Origin: Apostichopus japonicus
Lineage: Eukaryota; Echinodermata; Holothuroidea; Aspidochirotida; Stichopodidae
Length of the DNA: 64,000 nucleotides
Direction of reading: 5' to 3'
Assembly: GCF_037975245.1 (NCBI RefSeq)
Contig: NC_092573.1
Coordinates: 22,971,265-23,035,264 of the forward strand
The notes beneath the pieces were generated by a model. It saw nothing but the letters and a program-made list of their open reading frames with translations. It was not told the DNA's origin and searched no databases. Positions 42,001 through 49,816 of this stretch are shown here, piece by piece (position 1 is the first letter of the stretch; each line of letters starts with the position of its first letter). The position numbers were made by a program, and so were the translations under genes.

Positions 42001-42724
42001 GGCCTAGGCTAGCCTTTATTGCCTAGCACAGCGCTGTGGCTCAGGTCAAACAAGCTGCATAAAGAAGCAAGTCGGGTGATGACCTTGAACTGATCTCAAT
42101 AGCGTGGGTTTACGCCAAAGGGTACGCTGATGAATTACAATATTGAACAATCTATAATATATTGTGCAAAACACGTTTAAATGCAAAGTCGGTAATCGAT
42201 GTGGGTCAAGCCTTCAACATAATGGTTAACTTGATATGGTGGTAATTGGTATAAACCTGGCCCTACATACGTGAACTTGACTGAGTCTTAGGGCTAACGT
42301 TAAGAAGGCATAGGGAGTAACAACAACTTAACTTCAACTTTGGTTTCGGCCTAGCCTACCTTGGTTTCAGATCGTCAACCTCAGCTCGGTACTTCCCGGC
42401 TTCTATTTGAAGTCGTGCTTTTTCTCCAGCAGTTTCATCTAGGAGACGTCTAGCATCTTCCAACTCTTTCTCGTAGACTTCTCTAATATTAGACCTTTCG
42501 CTGTTAACTGTTTCTTCAATCGATGATATTTGAAGTTGAAGTCTGTTGTTTTCAAGCTCCAGAGATCGTACCTTATCAATATAGGCTGCTAGCCTATCAT
42601 TCAGATGAACTAATTGGTCCTTTTCTTGCTCCCTGGTTATAATATGAGGACTACCAATGGAAGGTGCTCTTTCGCTCTGCTCAAACCTTCTCGACGAACG
42701 TTTTTCCTTCGTCTGAGACGCCAT
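21037..42724 (-). CDS. LMNB1: B-type nuclear lamin gene, complete, 10 coding exons, 580 aa
   Basis: Encodes a nuclear intermediate filament protein that assembles the lamina under the inner nuclear membrane. Joined CDS: 42360-42724, 37440-37629, 33714-33806, 32908-33072, 31336-31461, 25254-25474, 24593-24806, 24079-24306, 23291-23395, 21037-21072. All junctions are GT/AG and in frame. Order along the protein: short head with an SP site (residues 25-26), coiled-coil rod about 32-388 ending in [11 protein letters not shown] (376-386), a TP site just after the rod (393-394), a basic [11 protein letters not shown] (417-424), an Ig-like lamin tail domain about 436-548, and the CaaX box CAIM (577-580). 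Coil 1 has the full lamin length, so this is not a cytoplasmic IF protein. The tail EELFHQQG and CAIM match vertebrate lamin B1 as I recall it; in an invertebrate this is likely the pro-orthologue of all vertebrate lamins. Length is close to the usual 586 of human lamin B1. No break or frameshift is seen. Confidence 0.97.
22943..22972. other. Perfect 12-bp hairpin in lamin intron 9
   Basis: CACTGTTCACGA, loop CTTGTA, then TCGTGAACAGTG. Fully paired on either strand, but too short for a microRNA precursor and not followed by a T-run that would suggest another RNA class. Confidence 0.7.
23291..23395 (-). CDS. LMNB1: Lamin exon 9: end of tail domain and linker to the CaaX exon
   Basis: Codes residues 535-569: [17 protein letters not shown], then [11 protein letters not shown]. 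The ending matches EELFHQQ of vertebrate lamin B1. The donor is CAG|GTCAGG, with an uncommon C at +3. If intron 9 were retained, the frame would stay open for about 50 codons with no CaaX box. Intron 9 (21073-23290) contains a perfect 12-bp hairpin at 22943-22972. Confidence 0.93.
24079..24306 (-). CDS. LMNB1: Lamin exon 8: core of the Ig-like lamin tail domain
   Basis: Codes residues 459-534 (76 codons, phase 0 at both ends), including [36 protein letters not shown] and [11 protein letters not shown]. These match the strands DQ.(M/L)G.W.(I/L)KR, FPPKF.LKAGQ.VTIW, PPTDLV and TALINS.GEE of vertebrate lamins. Its 228 nt equal human LMNA exons 8+9 (108+120), so one vertebrate intron is absent here. 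The acceptor is unusual in having few pyrimidines (TCTTTCAAAAG). Intron 8 (23396-24078) is plain. Confidence 0.96.
24593..24806 (-). CDS. LMNB1: Lamin exon 7: post-rod linker with NLS and start of the tail domain
   Basis: Codes residues 387-458. [13 protein letters not shown] carries a proline-directed Thr (393), a position similar to the C-terminal mitotic site of lamins, although the usual LSPSP form is not present. QKRRRVED is a classical basic NLS. The C-terminal part ([20 protein letters not shown]) is the first strand of the Ig-like tail. It ends in phase 0 at ACT|GTAAAT. The G+C is locally raised compared with the flanking introns. Confidence 0.95.
25254..25474 (-). CDS. LMNB1: Lamin exon 6: coil 2B and rod end signature
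   Basis: Codes residues 314-386 plus two bases of codon 387. It contains the most conserved part of the rod, [20 protein letters not shown], the helix-termination motif needed for filament assembly in all intermediate filaments. Its 221 nt and phase-2 exit equal human LMNA exon 6. The donor is CG|GTGAGT. Intron 6 (24807-25253) shows only short homopolymer runs. Confidence 0.97.
25915..25975. repeat. GT/GC-rich microsatellite
   Basis: Runs of GTGTGCGTGTTTGTGCGAGT and GTGCGTGCGTGCGTG in lamin intron 5; alternating purine-pyrimidine, a potential Z-DNA tract. Confidence 0.8.
27076..27500. repeat. Three tandem ~140-bp repeats in lamin intron 5
   Basis: Three copies, spacing 139 and 142 bases, each with TTTGACC.CTGGTGACCC, AATGACCTCCACCAAAAA, CTTCTTGTACTGAATGTGGT and CTTCTTGAGATATCGTGTTT. 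The same TTTGACCCCTGGTGACC wording is common in marine invertebrate genomes as I recall it. No coding potential. Confidence 0.85.
27511..27975. repeat. Three tandem 160-175-bp repeats in lamin intron 5
   Basis: Directly follows the previous array. Units start CACAAACGCACTCACAC, at 27511, 27671 and 27846, and contain CGCCATCATGAATGCAAAGG, ATCATCAAAACCAATCATAA and GAGCATGGGATGAG. Copy 3 has an expanded ACAC tract (27858-27895). Confidence 0.85.
28773..28858. other. Cluster of small GGACGC/GCGTCC inverted repeats
   Basis: TTGCGTCC-GCT-GGACGCAA is a perfect 8-bp hairpin (28773-28791). It is followed by further CTTTGCGTTCC, CCGGACGCAG and CTGCGTTCG pieces that can pair with each other, just upstream of the retrotransposon tail. 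Confidence 0.6.
28861..29330 (+). mobile_element. Decayed non-LTR retrotransposon 3' end
   Basis: A 100-codon ORF (28861-29163) reads [20 protein letters not shown] and [15 protein letters not shown]. This fits the C-terminal pattern of many non-LTR reverse transcriptase proteins, YNTRN...R.N..KNSF.Y.GA..WN, with the WN part lost, apparently by frameshift. An AATAAA-type signal precedes a (TGAAA)n tail at about 29310-29328. Only the 3' end is present, as expected from 5' truncation. Confidence 0.55.
31336..31461 (-). CDS. LMNB1: Lamin exon 5: coil 2
   Basis: Codes residues 272-313 (126 nt, phase 0, the same length as human LMNA exon 5). Helical sequence with [20 protein letters not shown]. 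The donor is CAG|GTGAGA. Intron 5 (25475-31335, 5.9 kb) is the longest in the gene. It carries a GT-rich microsatellite (about 25915-25975), two arrays of 140-175 bp repeats (27076-27500 and 27511-27975), a hairpin cluster near 28773 and a decayed non-LTR retrotransposon tail. Confidence 0.96.
32908..33072 (-). CDS. LMNB1: Lamin exon 4: end of coil 1B, L12, start of coil 2
   Basis: Codes residues 217-271 (55 codons, phase 0 at both ends). It begins ELKEHSIKQ and includes the L12 region around [20 protein letters not shown] before returning to helix ([20 protein letters not shown]). Length is 165 nt against 171 in human LMNA exon 4, so it is two codons shorter with unchanged phase. Intron 4 (31462-32907) is AT-rich with a G-run near 32115 and no recognised element. 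Confidence 0.96.
33714..33806 (-). CDS. LMNB1: Lamin exon 3: coil 1B
   Basis: Codes residues 186-216 (31 codons, both ends phase 0). It carries the lamin signature [20 protein letters not shown], equivalent to RVDAENRLQTMKEELDFQ in human lamin A. The acceptor is CTTTCAG and the donor GAG|GTAAAC. The short intron 3 (33073-33713) has no feature I can name. Confidence 0.96.
33878..34275. repeat. Diverged tandem repeats of ~60-65 bp in lamin intron 2
   Basis: Repeated phrase GATAGGTATCATTTGATCAA followed by AGTTTCAAC and CATGAACACA...GAACTTGAA. About five or six recognisable copies with insertions; the best block is 34040-34270. Confidence 0.7.
37440..37629 (-). CDS. LMNB1: Lamin exon 2: coil 1B
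   Basis: Codes residues 122-185, all heptad-type helix rich in K, E and L ([20 protein letters not shown], then LLVAKKQ). It enters in phase 2 and leaves in phase 0 at CAG|GTACAC. This exon plus exon 3 totals 283 nt, the same as human LMNA exons 2+3 (157+126), but here the break is 33 nt further downstream. Intron 2 (33807-37439) holds diverged tandem repeats near 33.88-34.28 kb and a poly-G run at 37064-37081, otherwise nothing recognised. Confidence 0.96.
42360..42724 (-). CDS. LMNB1: Lamin exon 1: head, coil 1A, linker L1 and start of coil 1B
   Basis: Codes residues 1-121 plus two bases of codon 122. The ATG at 42722-42724 lies in a good initiation context (AAAATGG). The short basic head ([16 protein letters not shown]) is followed by GSPH, a proline-directed site placed like the mitotic CDK1 site N-terminal to the rod in lamins. 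The rod start [20 protein letters not shown] (43-62) is the helix-initiation signature of intermediate filaments. The donor is AG|GTAGGC. Intron 1 (37630-42359, 4.7 kb) is the usual long first intron; I see AT-rich sequence, an A/T run at 41126-41137 and a G18 run at 37064-37081 in the next intron, but no recognisable gene in it. Confidence 0.97.
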
Positions 42725-43245
42725 TTTCAGAAGCAGCTTACGACCGAGGCTGTGTTACACGATAAATCCGAACGTGTGTAAATTCACGTGTACAATATAT
42801 ATGTAACGACTGTGTGATTAGTATGTACCTATTGTTACGTACAGTATTGATTACTTAGGCTCTGTATATAGATATATTGCACACATACAACACAGCAAAC
42901 ACTCTCTGAAGTAACGCGCGTGGCCGTTGGCCGGAAGTAATTGCTCAGACGTGAATGGCTAACCAACAATCTGGCGGTAAAAATTATTTCATAAAGGCTT
43001 AGAACGCCCACTCTTGGCTAACGGGCATATTCAAATTCCGAAGCCTGTTCTCTTTTTGAATTATTTTCATCGGTAGAGTAAGATAAATATGTACAGATGC
43101 TTTATAATTGAATTAATAGAAATTTGCCGAGTCAGTACTGTACGAGAAAAACACATTTCTGTATGCAGAGAGTATCTATTGGTCGTTCATATGGAAATAC
43201 CAATTAGTCACTGAACGACTTGACTGCGATTTGAACAACGACAGA
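42725..43245. promoter_or_regulatory. Lamin 5' flank / possible bidirectional promoter
   Basis: About 520 bases between the lamin start codon (minus strand) and a candidate start codon on the plus strand. It includes a GC-richer stretch with an ETS-like CCGGAAGT near 42933 and a YY1-like GCCATTTT overlapping the lamin start codon. No TATA box is evident in a fixed position. The lamin 5' UTR must lie here, or continue upstream through an undetected non-coding exon. Transcription start is inferred, not seen. Confidence 0.45.
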
Positions 43246-43327
43246 ATGGAAGGAGTAAACATGAGTTACGGTGACGTCAACAACAGAGGGAGGGGTGGAG
43301 GAACATATCTGGCCTCCAAATATAATA
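43246..43327 (+). CDS. Candidate first coding exon of a divergent plus-strand gene (unrecognised)
   Basis: ATG GAA GGA GTA AAC then reads MSYGDVNNRGRGGG and TYLASKYN, followed by a donor-like AATA|GTAAGG. Without splicing the ORF ends at 43377 (43 codons). The Gly/Arg-rich start and acceptable initiation context look like a real N-terminus. A pyrimidine-rich acceptor ends at 43500 and would continue the frame for about 18 codons, but I find no recognisable downstream exon. It could be a short gene, the first exon of a gene with undetected exons, or chance. I do not recognise the protein. Confidence 0.3.
43272..43279. promoter_or_regulatory. Perfect CRE palindrome TGACGTCA
   Basis: An exact CREB/ATF consensus site about 550 bases upstream of the lamin ATG. 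It also sits inside the candidate plus-strand first exon, where it would encode part of GDV. A perfect 8-bp palindrome is expected about once per window by chance, so function is uncertain. Confidence 0.35.
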
Positions 43328-43377
43328 GTAAGGGAAGGGTGGGCATGGGACGTCTCCCACCCGTCTACGTTTTGTGA

Positions 43378-45938
43378 AAATCTAAAAGTGTTAAATTTCT
43401 TAAATAAAAGGCACTTTTTGAAAACAATTTCCACTTTTATAATGAAAGAAAAGTTCGCTTTTGCTAATTAAAAACTTGAACTACCCTTTTGTTGTTCCAG
43501 AATTCATAAAATTAAATATTACCAGGTTGCTAAATATTAAGGTAGAGTTTTTGTAATATTTTTTTAAGCATTCAATACTGCAGCAGTATTTTGTCTAATT
43601 CGTTCGCCCCCTGAAAGTCATCCCCTTGAAGTGTGTACCCAACCACCCAAGAATTAATGGACCCACCTTAGATTGAATAAAGGTTGCCCTATACAATACC
43701 TTTTACACAAAGCGACAAATGTGTTATCATGTGGTACGGTAAGAAATGATAAATAGCGAAACTAATGCAAACTGAGGAAATTGGAAAATTGTTTTGAAAG
43801 AGCAACGCTATTTAATCGTTCAAATCATAGCACTCTACAGGGATGCTGAAACAGCTTCTCAGTGGATAGAAAAGTGTCCCGCAGCATGTGGTGGCATGCT
43901 TTGCAGCCTCTGTGGCACATTTCCCGCGCTGTTATCCGCTAACTCAGACATGTTAAGTCTGGTTCGGAACAAGTAGACCACTCAAATTGGGGGAAGGGAG
44001 GGGGGGGGTGTCATTGTAACTGGGAGTCCTTAGGTAAATCACGAATGAAAGGATCAATAGAATGATATTGCCAACATCCTTTGATTTGTTTGAATAATGT
44101 CTGTGTTTCAGGATGGTAAATGGCCACAATCGGTATTGTGACAGTTTCTGGTTTAGTACGATATATGAGTAGACTGCCTCGTCAAGTTATCGTCAGTTTC
44201 GGAATGCCACATGCACGTCACATCCGTATATCCGTCCCGGATATAATCGCCAACGCGTTTAACTCCTTTAGAGACCCTCCCGGAAACGACAACCGGATAG
44301 TATTGTTTTACATTCGTTTGCTTACACTTCATAACTTCCCTTACATTAATCATGACACTCACTTTGCCAATGTGTCAAAATATTGGATCAATAAATATGT
44401 TAGGGGCCCAAGATAGAAAGTAACTCCATGTTAAGCCATTCTGCAGTTGGTGAGTGCGTGTCTCATTTCGCACAACGATAAATCTCCATTTTAAGATGAA
44501 AGCATGCGTCCTATTAACGTTTGACCATATCATTTTGATGGGCATTTATGCAGACAGTGCCAAATTCAGAACTTTCATTATCAATTTTCTACAGCTAATC
44601 GGAGATGCACACTGATTGGTCCTTAAGGATCTTGTGACCAAATCTACCATTGTTGATTGGCTGGAAGTCTTGCAGCACATCTCCGAGGCGTTGCACGACC
44701 GTGTGTCATAGGCACGTATAAAAGTTCACATCACTTTTCGTTCGATTATTTATGAAATCAAGGACCGAAAAGACACAACATTTCAATATTTGTAGGGAAA
44801 GTCAAATTGGGAGTTGGATAGGGTTAAGGTTTTTGCGCCCAGGTTCTTTATTGGCTCACTTTTCTTAAAAAGAATATATACTTCCCTCCTGATTTTGGTC
44901 GTTCCCTAACTATGATATTTTTAGGCTCTACCAAGAGACGTCCAAAATCCTTACCAAAACGGAACCGACGCAACTTTTTTAAAATAATATCATTAACAAA
45001 TGGCAACAAAATAATAAAAAAAAATCCAATCACAAATGGCTCACTGATTGTGATAGTTTTAGACTTTAAGAAATGTCAAACCAAGGAATCCTCCAATTAA
45101 TGAAATGAGAAATGTTGACATGGTAACTTTCAACAGTGTTTTGATTTCTATTGTAACAATTGAATCATTCACACATGTGACGTTTGTAGTATTATTCACT
45201 GTATGAGGTCTAAGTATGATCTTTGCAATGTTTTTTCAACCCCTTATTTTGATTTTTTCCAGTGATTTATTCAAAGTCCGTAGGAAACTGAATCTTGTAT
45301 TTATTCCAGCTTTATTCTTCGGTTAAACGTCTGTCTCTGACTCTCTGTATGGAAATATTTCGTGCGAGACTATTACAACCTATGTATGCAGTCTTTTGTC
45401 GCCGAAACTGTTATAATTGAGGTGATTGGCCAATACTTAAGGGAGCTTTTCAACCTCTGACTACGTTGTACCAGTTTGTTTCGTCAAGAAATGTAAATGT
45501 TAAATGACTTTCATGATTGTTTCACTAGAAGTTATTCACCTTCGTGGAAAGTTCTCACAATCTCGGTTAGGAGGGTACCGAATGGGGTGGTGGATGGTGA
45601 GTGGGAGAAGAAACGGAAGAGAAGGGAATGGCATAGTGGCCTTTCACCCCCCCCCCCTCCCTGTAGAAAGATTTTTGGAAGAGGGTTCATTTCTGGATGA
45701 TGTAATCGTCCAGGTCATATTTATATATCATCAACATTAAATTTAACTGCTAGTTACAAGTCCTGTGGGTTTTGTGCTGTCTTACTATGTATCAATGTAA
45801 CAGTATGCGATGTAACCTTAGTTGGATTGTTCTCACACTACTGGTAAAGTAATGGTACTAAGCAGAACCAGGAACCTTGTAATTATAATATATGGGACCA
45901 TAATACATGTTTAAGTACAACAAGCAATGGAAGCACTA
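43378..45938. other. Intergenic region between lamin and TP53BP1
   Basis: AT-rich sequence with short C/G runs (43994-44009, 45649-45658). A 98-codon plus-strand ORF at 44120-44416 follows an acceptor-like TGTGTTTCAG, but its protein resembles nothing I know and its flanks do not extend it. No RNA gene or mobile element is recognised. Confidence 0.5.
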
Positions 45939-47856
45939 TTTATTTGATTCATTTGGTAATAATTTTATTTGCAATAATATTTACAAGTTAAAGGAAACAT
46001 TTCACTAGTAACAAAAATTATTGAAATGTATGTAACATAGTCATATTCAGTTGAAAATAAAGAAATTCAGATGAATTGCAGACTACTAGGAAAAGAAAAA
46101 AGAAACAAATCTATACACAGACATCCATATACGCACACACACACGAAACCTACAGTGCTTTCAGTTGGTCAATAGAATAGAAAAGTTCATTAATGAAGGA
46201 CAAAGGTGAAACAAATATTTGAAATATTAAAGATATAGTAAAGCTGATACTTTGAAAAGTATGCCTAAAAAAAAAATAATAATACAAGTAACTTTCTTCC
46301 TGGTCTCATAGTTGTACACAGATATAAATATCTTGATGCAAACCATCACACATACTTAAGTAATATGATAATACGGTAAAACAAAGCAACCCATATCTGA
46401 GAAATCAGGTGCTTTTCTGCAAATTTGTTCCTATTTCCAGCAACGAAGGAAGAAATCATAAACAAAGACCAAAACTATGTTTACAAACTGAGTCATAAGA
46501 TCTATAGCATAAGAAAAGACAATCAAAATTAGATTAAATCAATTTTGAGCTATTGTAATAGTTACAGCAGAAGAAATATCAATGTTTGAGCAATGTCAGC
46601 AAACACCAAAATAAGTTTTTTATTCCAACAACAATAATGTTACAAAATATTTTTCATTTTTATAAATCAAAGTTGAAATAAGACATAACAGTAACTTATA
46701 ATGGTTTAACGTTTTGTTGGGCCATCAAATGACCTTTCATGAGGTTTCTATTCTTGTTATACATAAAACATTAAATAATAAAACAACAAAATGAAAAGAC
46801 CCTGAGTTTTTTTCTGTTGCAAGAAAGTGTATCACTTTGTTTTGACAAATATGACACAGTGTTCTATCAAATGTGCCTTGTTTGACTCTTTTTCAATTTT
46901 GACAGTGATTAAAATGAAAAGAATTTCCACGCAGATTATTGCAACCATAAGAATTTATAATATGCCAGATGATATAATTTATCATTTCACATTGATCAAT
47001 TTTTTAAATCAATTTAACATTTGCTTTATTGAGATTAAAATTTAAGGCACAATTGTGTCTGTTTTTTTTCTTTCCTTTTATTTAAACAGAATCATCATCC
47101 ATGCAGTAAGTTCACTATTTCTAATTCCAAAATCTTACATAATGGTTCTTGAGAATGAGGTCAATCTGTTTGTTGCAATATTTTACATGAATTATTATGC
47201 ATGAAAATTAGTTGCATAACATAATTGCTTTGAAATTGAATATTCATATTATGAAGTGATCATATAAATTTACATAATTATACAGGTGTATGTATTGAGC
47301 TGATATCGTTCTATGCCATAAATAGGCATTTCTCAAAACTACATAATGGAAAGACCTTTTTTGGTCTACTTACAGCTTCTTGATGAAGCATATACACAAT
47401 TAACCCAAAATATTGATAATAAAAGAGAAATCAATATTATCTAGCATCAAGCATGCAAAAAAACTTTTAATTTTTTCATATAAGACAAACAAGTTGGTCA
47501 TATGTGGTGTGAAAATAAAAGGAAAAAGATTTCCTCGCCAGAAATTCTTTTAACATTTGTGAGTTAGTTAGTCTCCTCCCATCTGCTTTATATGAATAAT
47601 TAGGTGTCACCAGAACATCTGTATTCTGAGGACTGTAACGTCCTCTGAAGGTTGTCTGGGCGATGACGAGTTGATAACATCAAATTGCTAAATACCCCCC
47701 CCCCCCCCCCAATTAGGTAAAACAATCACGAAGGGGAGTTTGACCGACCCAAACATAGTGTTCTAATCCAATGTTATGAATCTCTCCTACCTTGTGAATA
47801 TTGATCATTCTTTGTTACTTTGCTGCATATTTATTTCGGACAACCCAATCTGTTCT

Positions 47857-47890
47857 TCGGACGACCAGACTGCAAGACCCGGTCGTCCGA
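47857..47890. other. 10-bp perfect inverted repeat in the TP53BP1 3' flank
   Basis: TCGGACGACC, 14-base spacer, GGTCGTCCGA. CpG-rich in an otherwise AT-rich region. Could form a stem-loop in the transcript. Confidence 0.65.
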
Positions 47891-49058
47891 GGGAAGACCA
47901 CAAAATATCCTTAAACAATATGACTTAGTGGTAGTGTCTATTACCACACAAAGGTTAACACAATGGTATTGGCACCAAGCAAGTATACCATATGCAAATA
48001 TATCATATGCAAATATTACTTGCCAAGGAAAGTGCTTCATGTTTATAGCCAATGGCTAGATTAGTATATCTATTTAGCAATATCTAGGTCTCCATATGGT
48101 CCTGTTAGTGTCCCCAACTGGTGTCAATTTGAATGCGACATTTCATTTATCATAAAAGATGACATAGCATTCAAAACATCGAATAAGAATACAAGCTTCC
48201 TTTAAAGCAGTAGTCAAGGTGTAACGAAAGCTTCAAGAATTCCACAAGTAAATTTAGACTGGTTCTAGATTCTTGCAAAAAATATAGAAAACCCATTGAG
48301 ATTAAAATCAAATAAATCGATGTTGTCTATTATATTATTTAATAATTCATTCAAAAACTTCAATAAAATTGTCAATTCACCAGAGCATGGAAATGACAGT
48401 CCTTGATTGCGGCTTTCAACATGACAATGTTTATTTCAGATTAAAGGCTTTTGCATTAATATGTTCTATATATATAAACAGTTCTGACATTAAACACAGG
48501 AAAATTTGTAACCCAGACTTTGTCAATTAACAAGATTCAATCAACCACCAGATTCCAACTAGATGATCTCTTTGAAGAATAAATATGTAAGGTCTGACCT
48601 CTACAAAGCACTGTCCATATGAATGAACTTTCTATCTTTGTGGTAACTGCTAAAACATAAAATTTCTCCTAAGAACTTTCACCTACTTGGAAAAAACCTT
48701 TGTTGGAAAACTCTGTGGAAGGACAACATGTTTTCTTTGGGGGGGGGGGGGGGGGTACAGAACTCGCTTTCTCCCATGTAAAAAATCTTAGTTAAATTTA
48801 TATATCCATAGGTACAATCCAGCCACAGTTATACTTGAAGATGATTTCACACCTGTAGTTGAACCCATACTTGCTATTTCTGTCATAATATCAAGTCATG
48901 CAAGTATTCCTACAAAGTTCCATTCACACTGATAAGTGCCATACACCCTCCTGTTGATTTATCATACTGCTCATTGTAGTCCTTTCCATGGTCAGGTCTG
49001 TACCTACTGATTTTTATTTCACTGTGGGTTGACTAATAATTTTGTTCCTAGTGCTGAC

Positions 49059-49328
49059 TGCCACCGCCTGTTGTTTCTGCCACCGCCTGTTGTTTCTGCC
49101 ACCGCCTGTTGTTTCTGCCATTGCCTGTTGTTTCTGCCACCCCCTGTTGTGTATGCCACCCCCTGTTGTTTCTGCCATTGCCTGTTGTTTCTACTACCCC
49201 TTGTTGTGTATGCCATCGCCTGTTTTTTTCTGCCATCGACTGCCATCGCCTGTTGTTTCTGCCATCGCCTGTTGTTTCTGCCATCGACTGCCATCTCCAG
49301 TGGTTTCTGCCATTGAGTGTTGTTTTGT
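49059..49328. repeat. 19-bp minisatellite downstream of TP53BP1
   Basis: About 13-14 copies of a 19-bp unit of the type CCACCGCCTGTTGTTTCTG, with C/T variants (CCATTGCCTGTTG, CCACCCCCTGTTGTGTATG, CCATCGACTG). A unit length not divisible by three makes all six frames look open and repetitive, so the ORFs here are artefacts. It lies 300 bases past the TP53BP1 stop, inside the likely 3' UTR. Confidence 0.9.
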
Positions 49329-49625
49329 CAGTCCCTTCATATTTATTTCATGCAGTAAATTTCCATATCATTCCATTCATACTGGAGAATACATTTCTCT
49401 ATTTCAGTCCATTCCATACTCATGACTGGAGCATCAGAGATCTTATTTCATGGTAAATGTAATGAGAAGTGCAATTCCAAATGTTGACTCCACCTGTTAT
49501 TGCATTCTTCCATACTCATGACTGGAGCATCAGATGTTTGATTACATGGTGTATGTAATAAATAGTACCAACCATGCTGTTGACTGCCATCATCTGATGG
49601 GACTTCATCCCCCCCCCCAATCACC

Positions 49626-49816
49626 TCAGTCATGTTCTCCATTGTAGTCCCATTCGTACCTATGACTACCCTCGTATTCCACCTTCCTACCGTTGATCAC
49701 ACACTGGTACAACCACTCCGCTGAGACCACGGGGATGCTGAGTTCTCGGGCGCTACGAAGAATACTTTGTGGACATGACGGATCTGTGACTATCACATCG
49801 CAGTCAAAGGAAAAGT
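49626..49816 (-). CDS. TP53BP1: TP53BP1 terminal coding exon, BRCT2 C-terminal half and stop
   Basis: CDVIVTDPSCPQSILRSARE, then LSIPVVSAEWLYQCVINGRK and a tail HRYEWDYNGEHD before TGA. It matches human [40 protein letters not shown] and KYKHDYVSH. The invariant BRCT Trp (AEW) is present, and the protein ends at about the same position as human 53BP1. Confidence 0.96.

Larger units (their letters stand above)
45939..49625 (-). other. Probable 3' flank or long 3' UTR of TP53BP1
   Basis: AT-rich sequence following the TP53BP1 stop on the minus strand. Minus-strand AATAAA signals lie at 45939-45944 and 45964-45969; using them would give a 3' UTR of about 3.7 kb. It contains a 19-bp minisatellite just after the stop, G/C homopolymers (47695-47710 and 48739-48755) and a 10-bp inverted repeat (47857-47890). 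No coding sequence is recognised. The UTR extent is inferred. Confidence 0.4.

Noticed and set aside
49042-49456. Several overlapping long ORFs rich in CFCHRLLFLP / QKQQAMAE
   Set aside because: Produced by a 19-bp tandem repeat that is open in many frames; not proteins.
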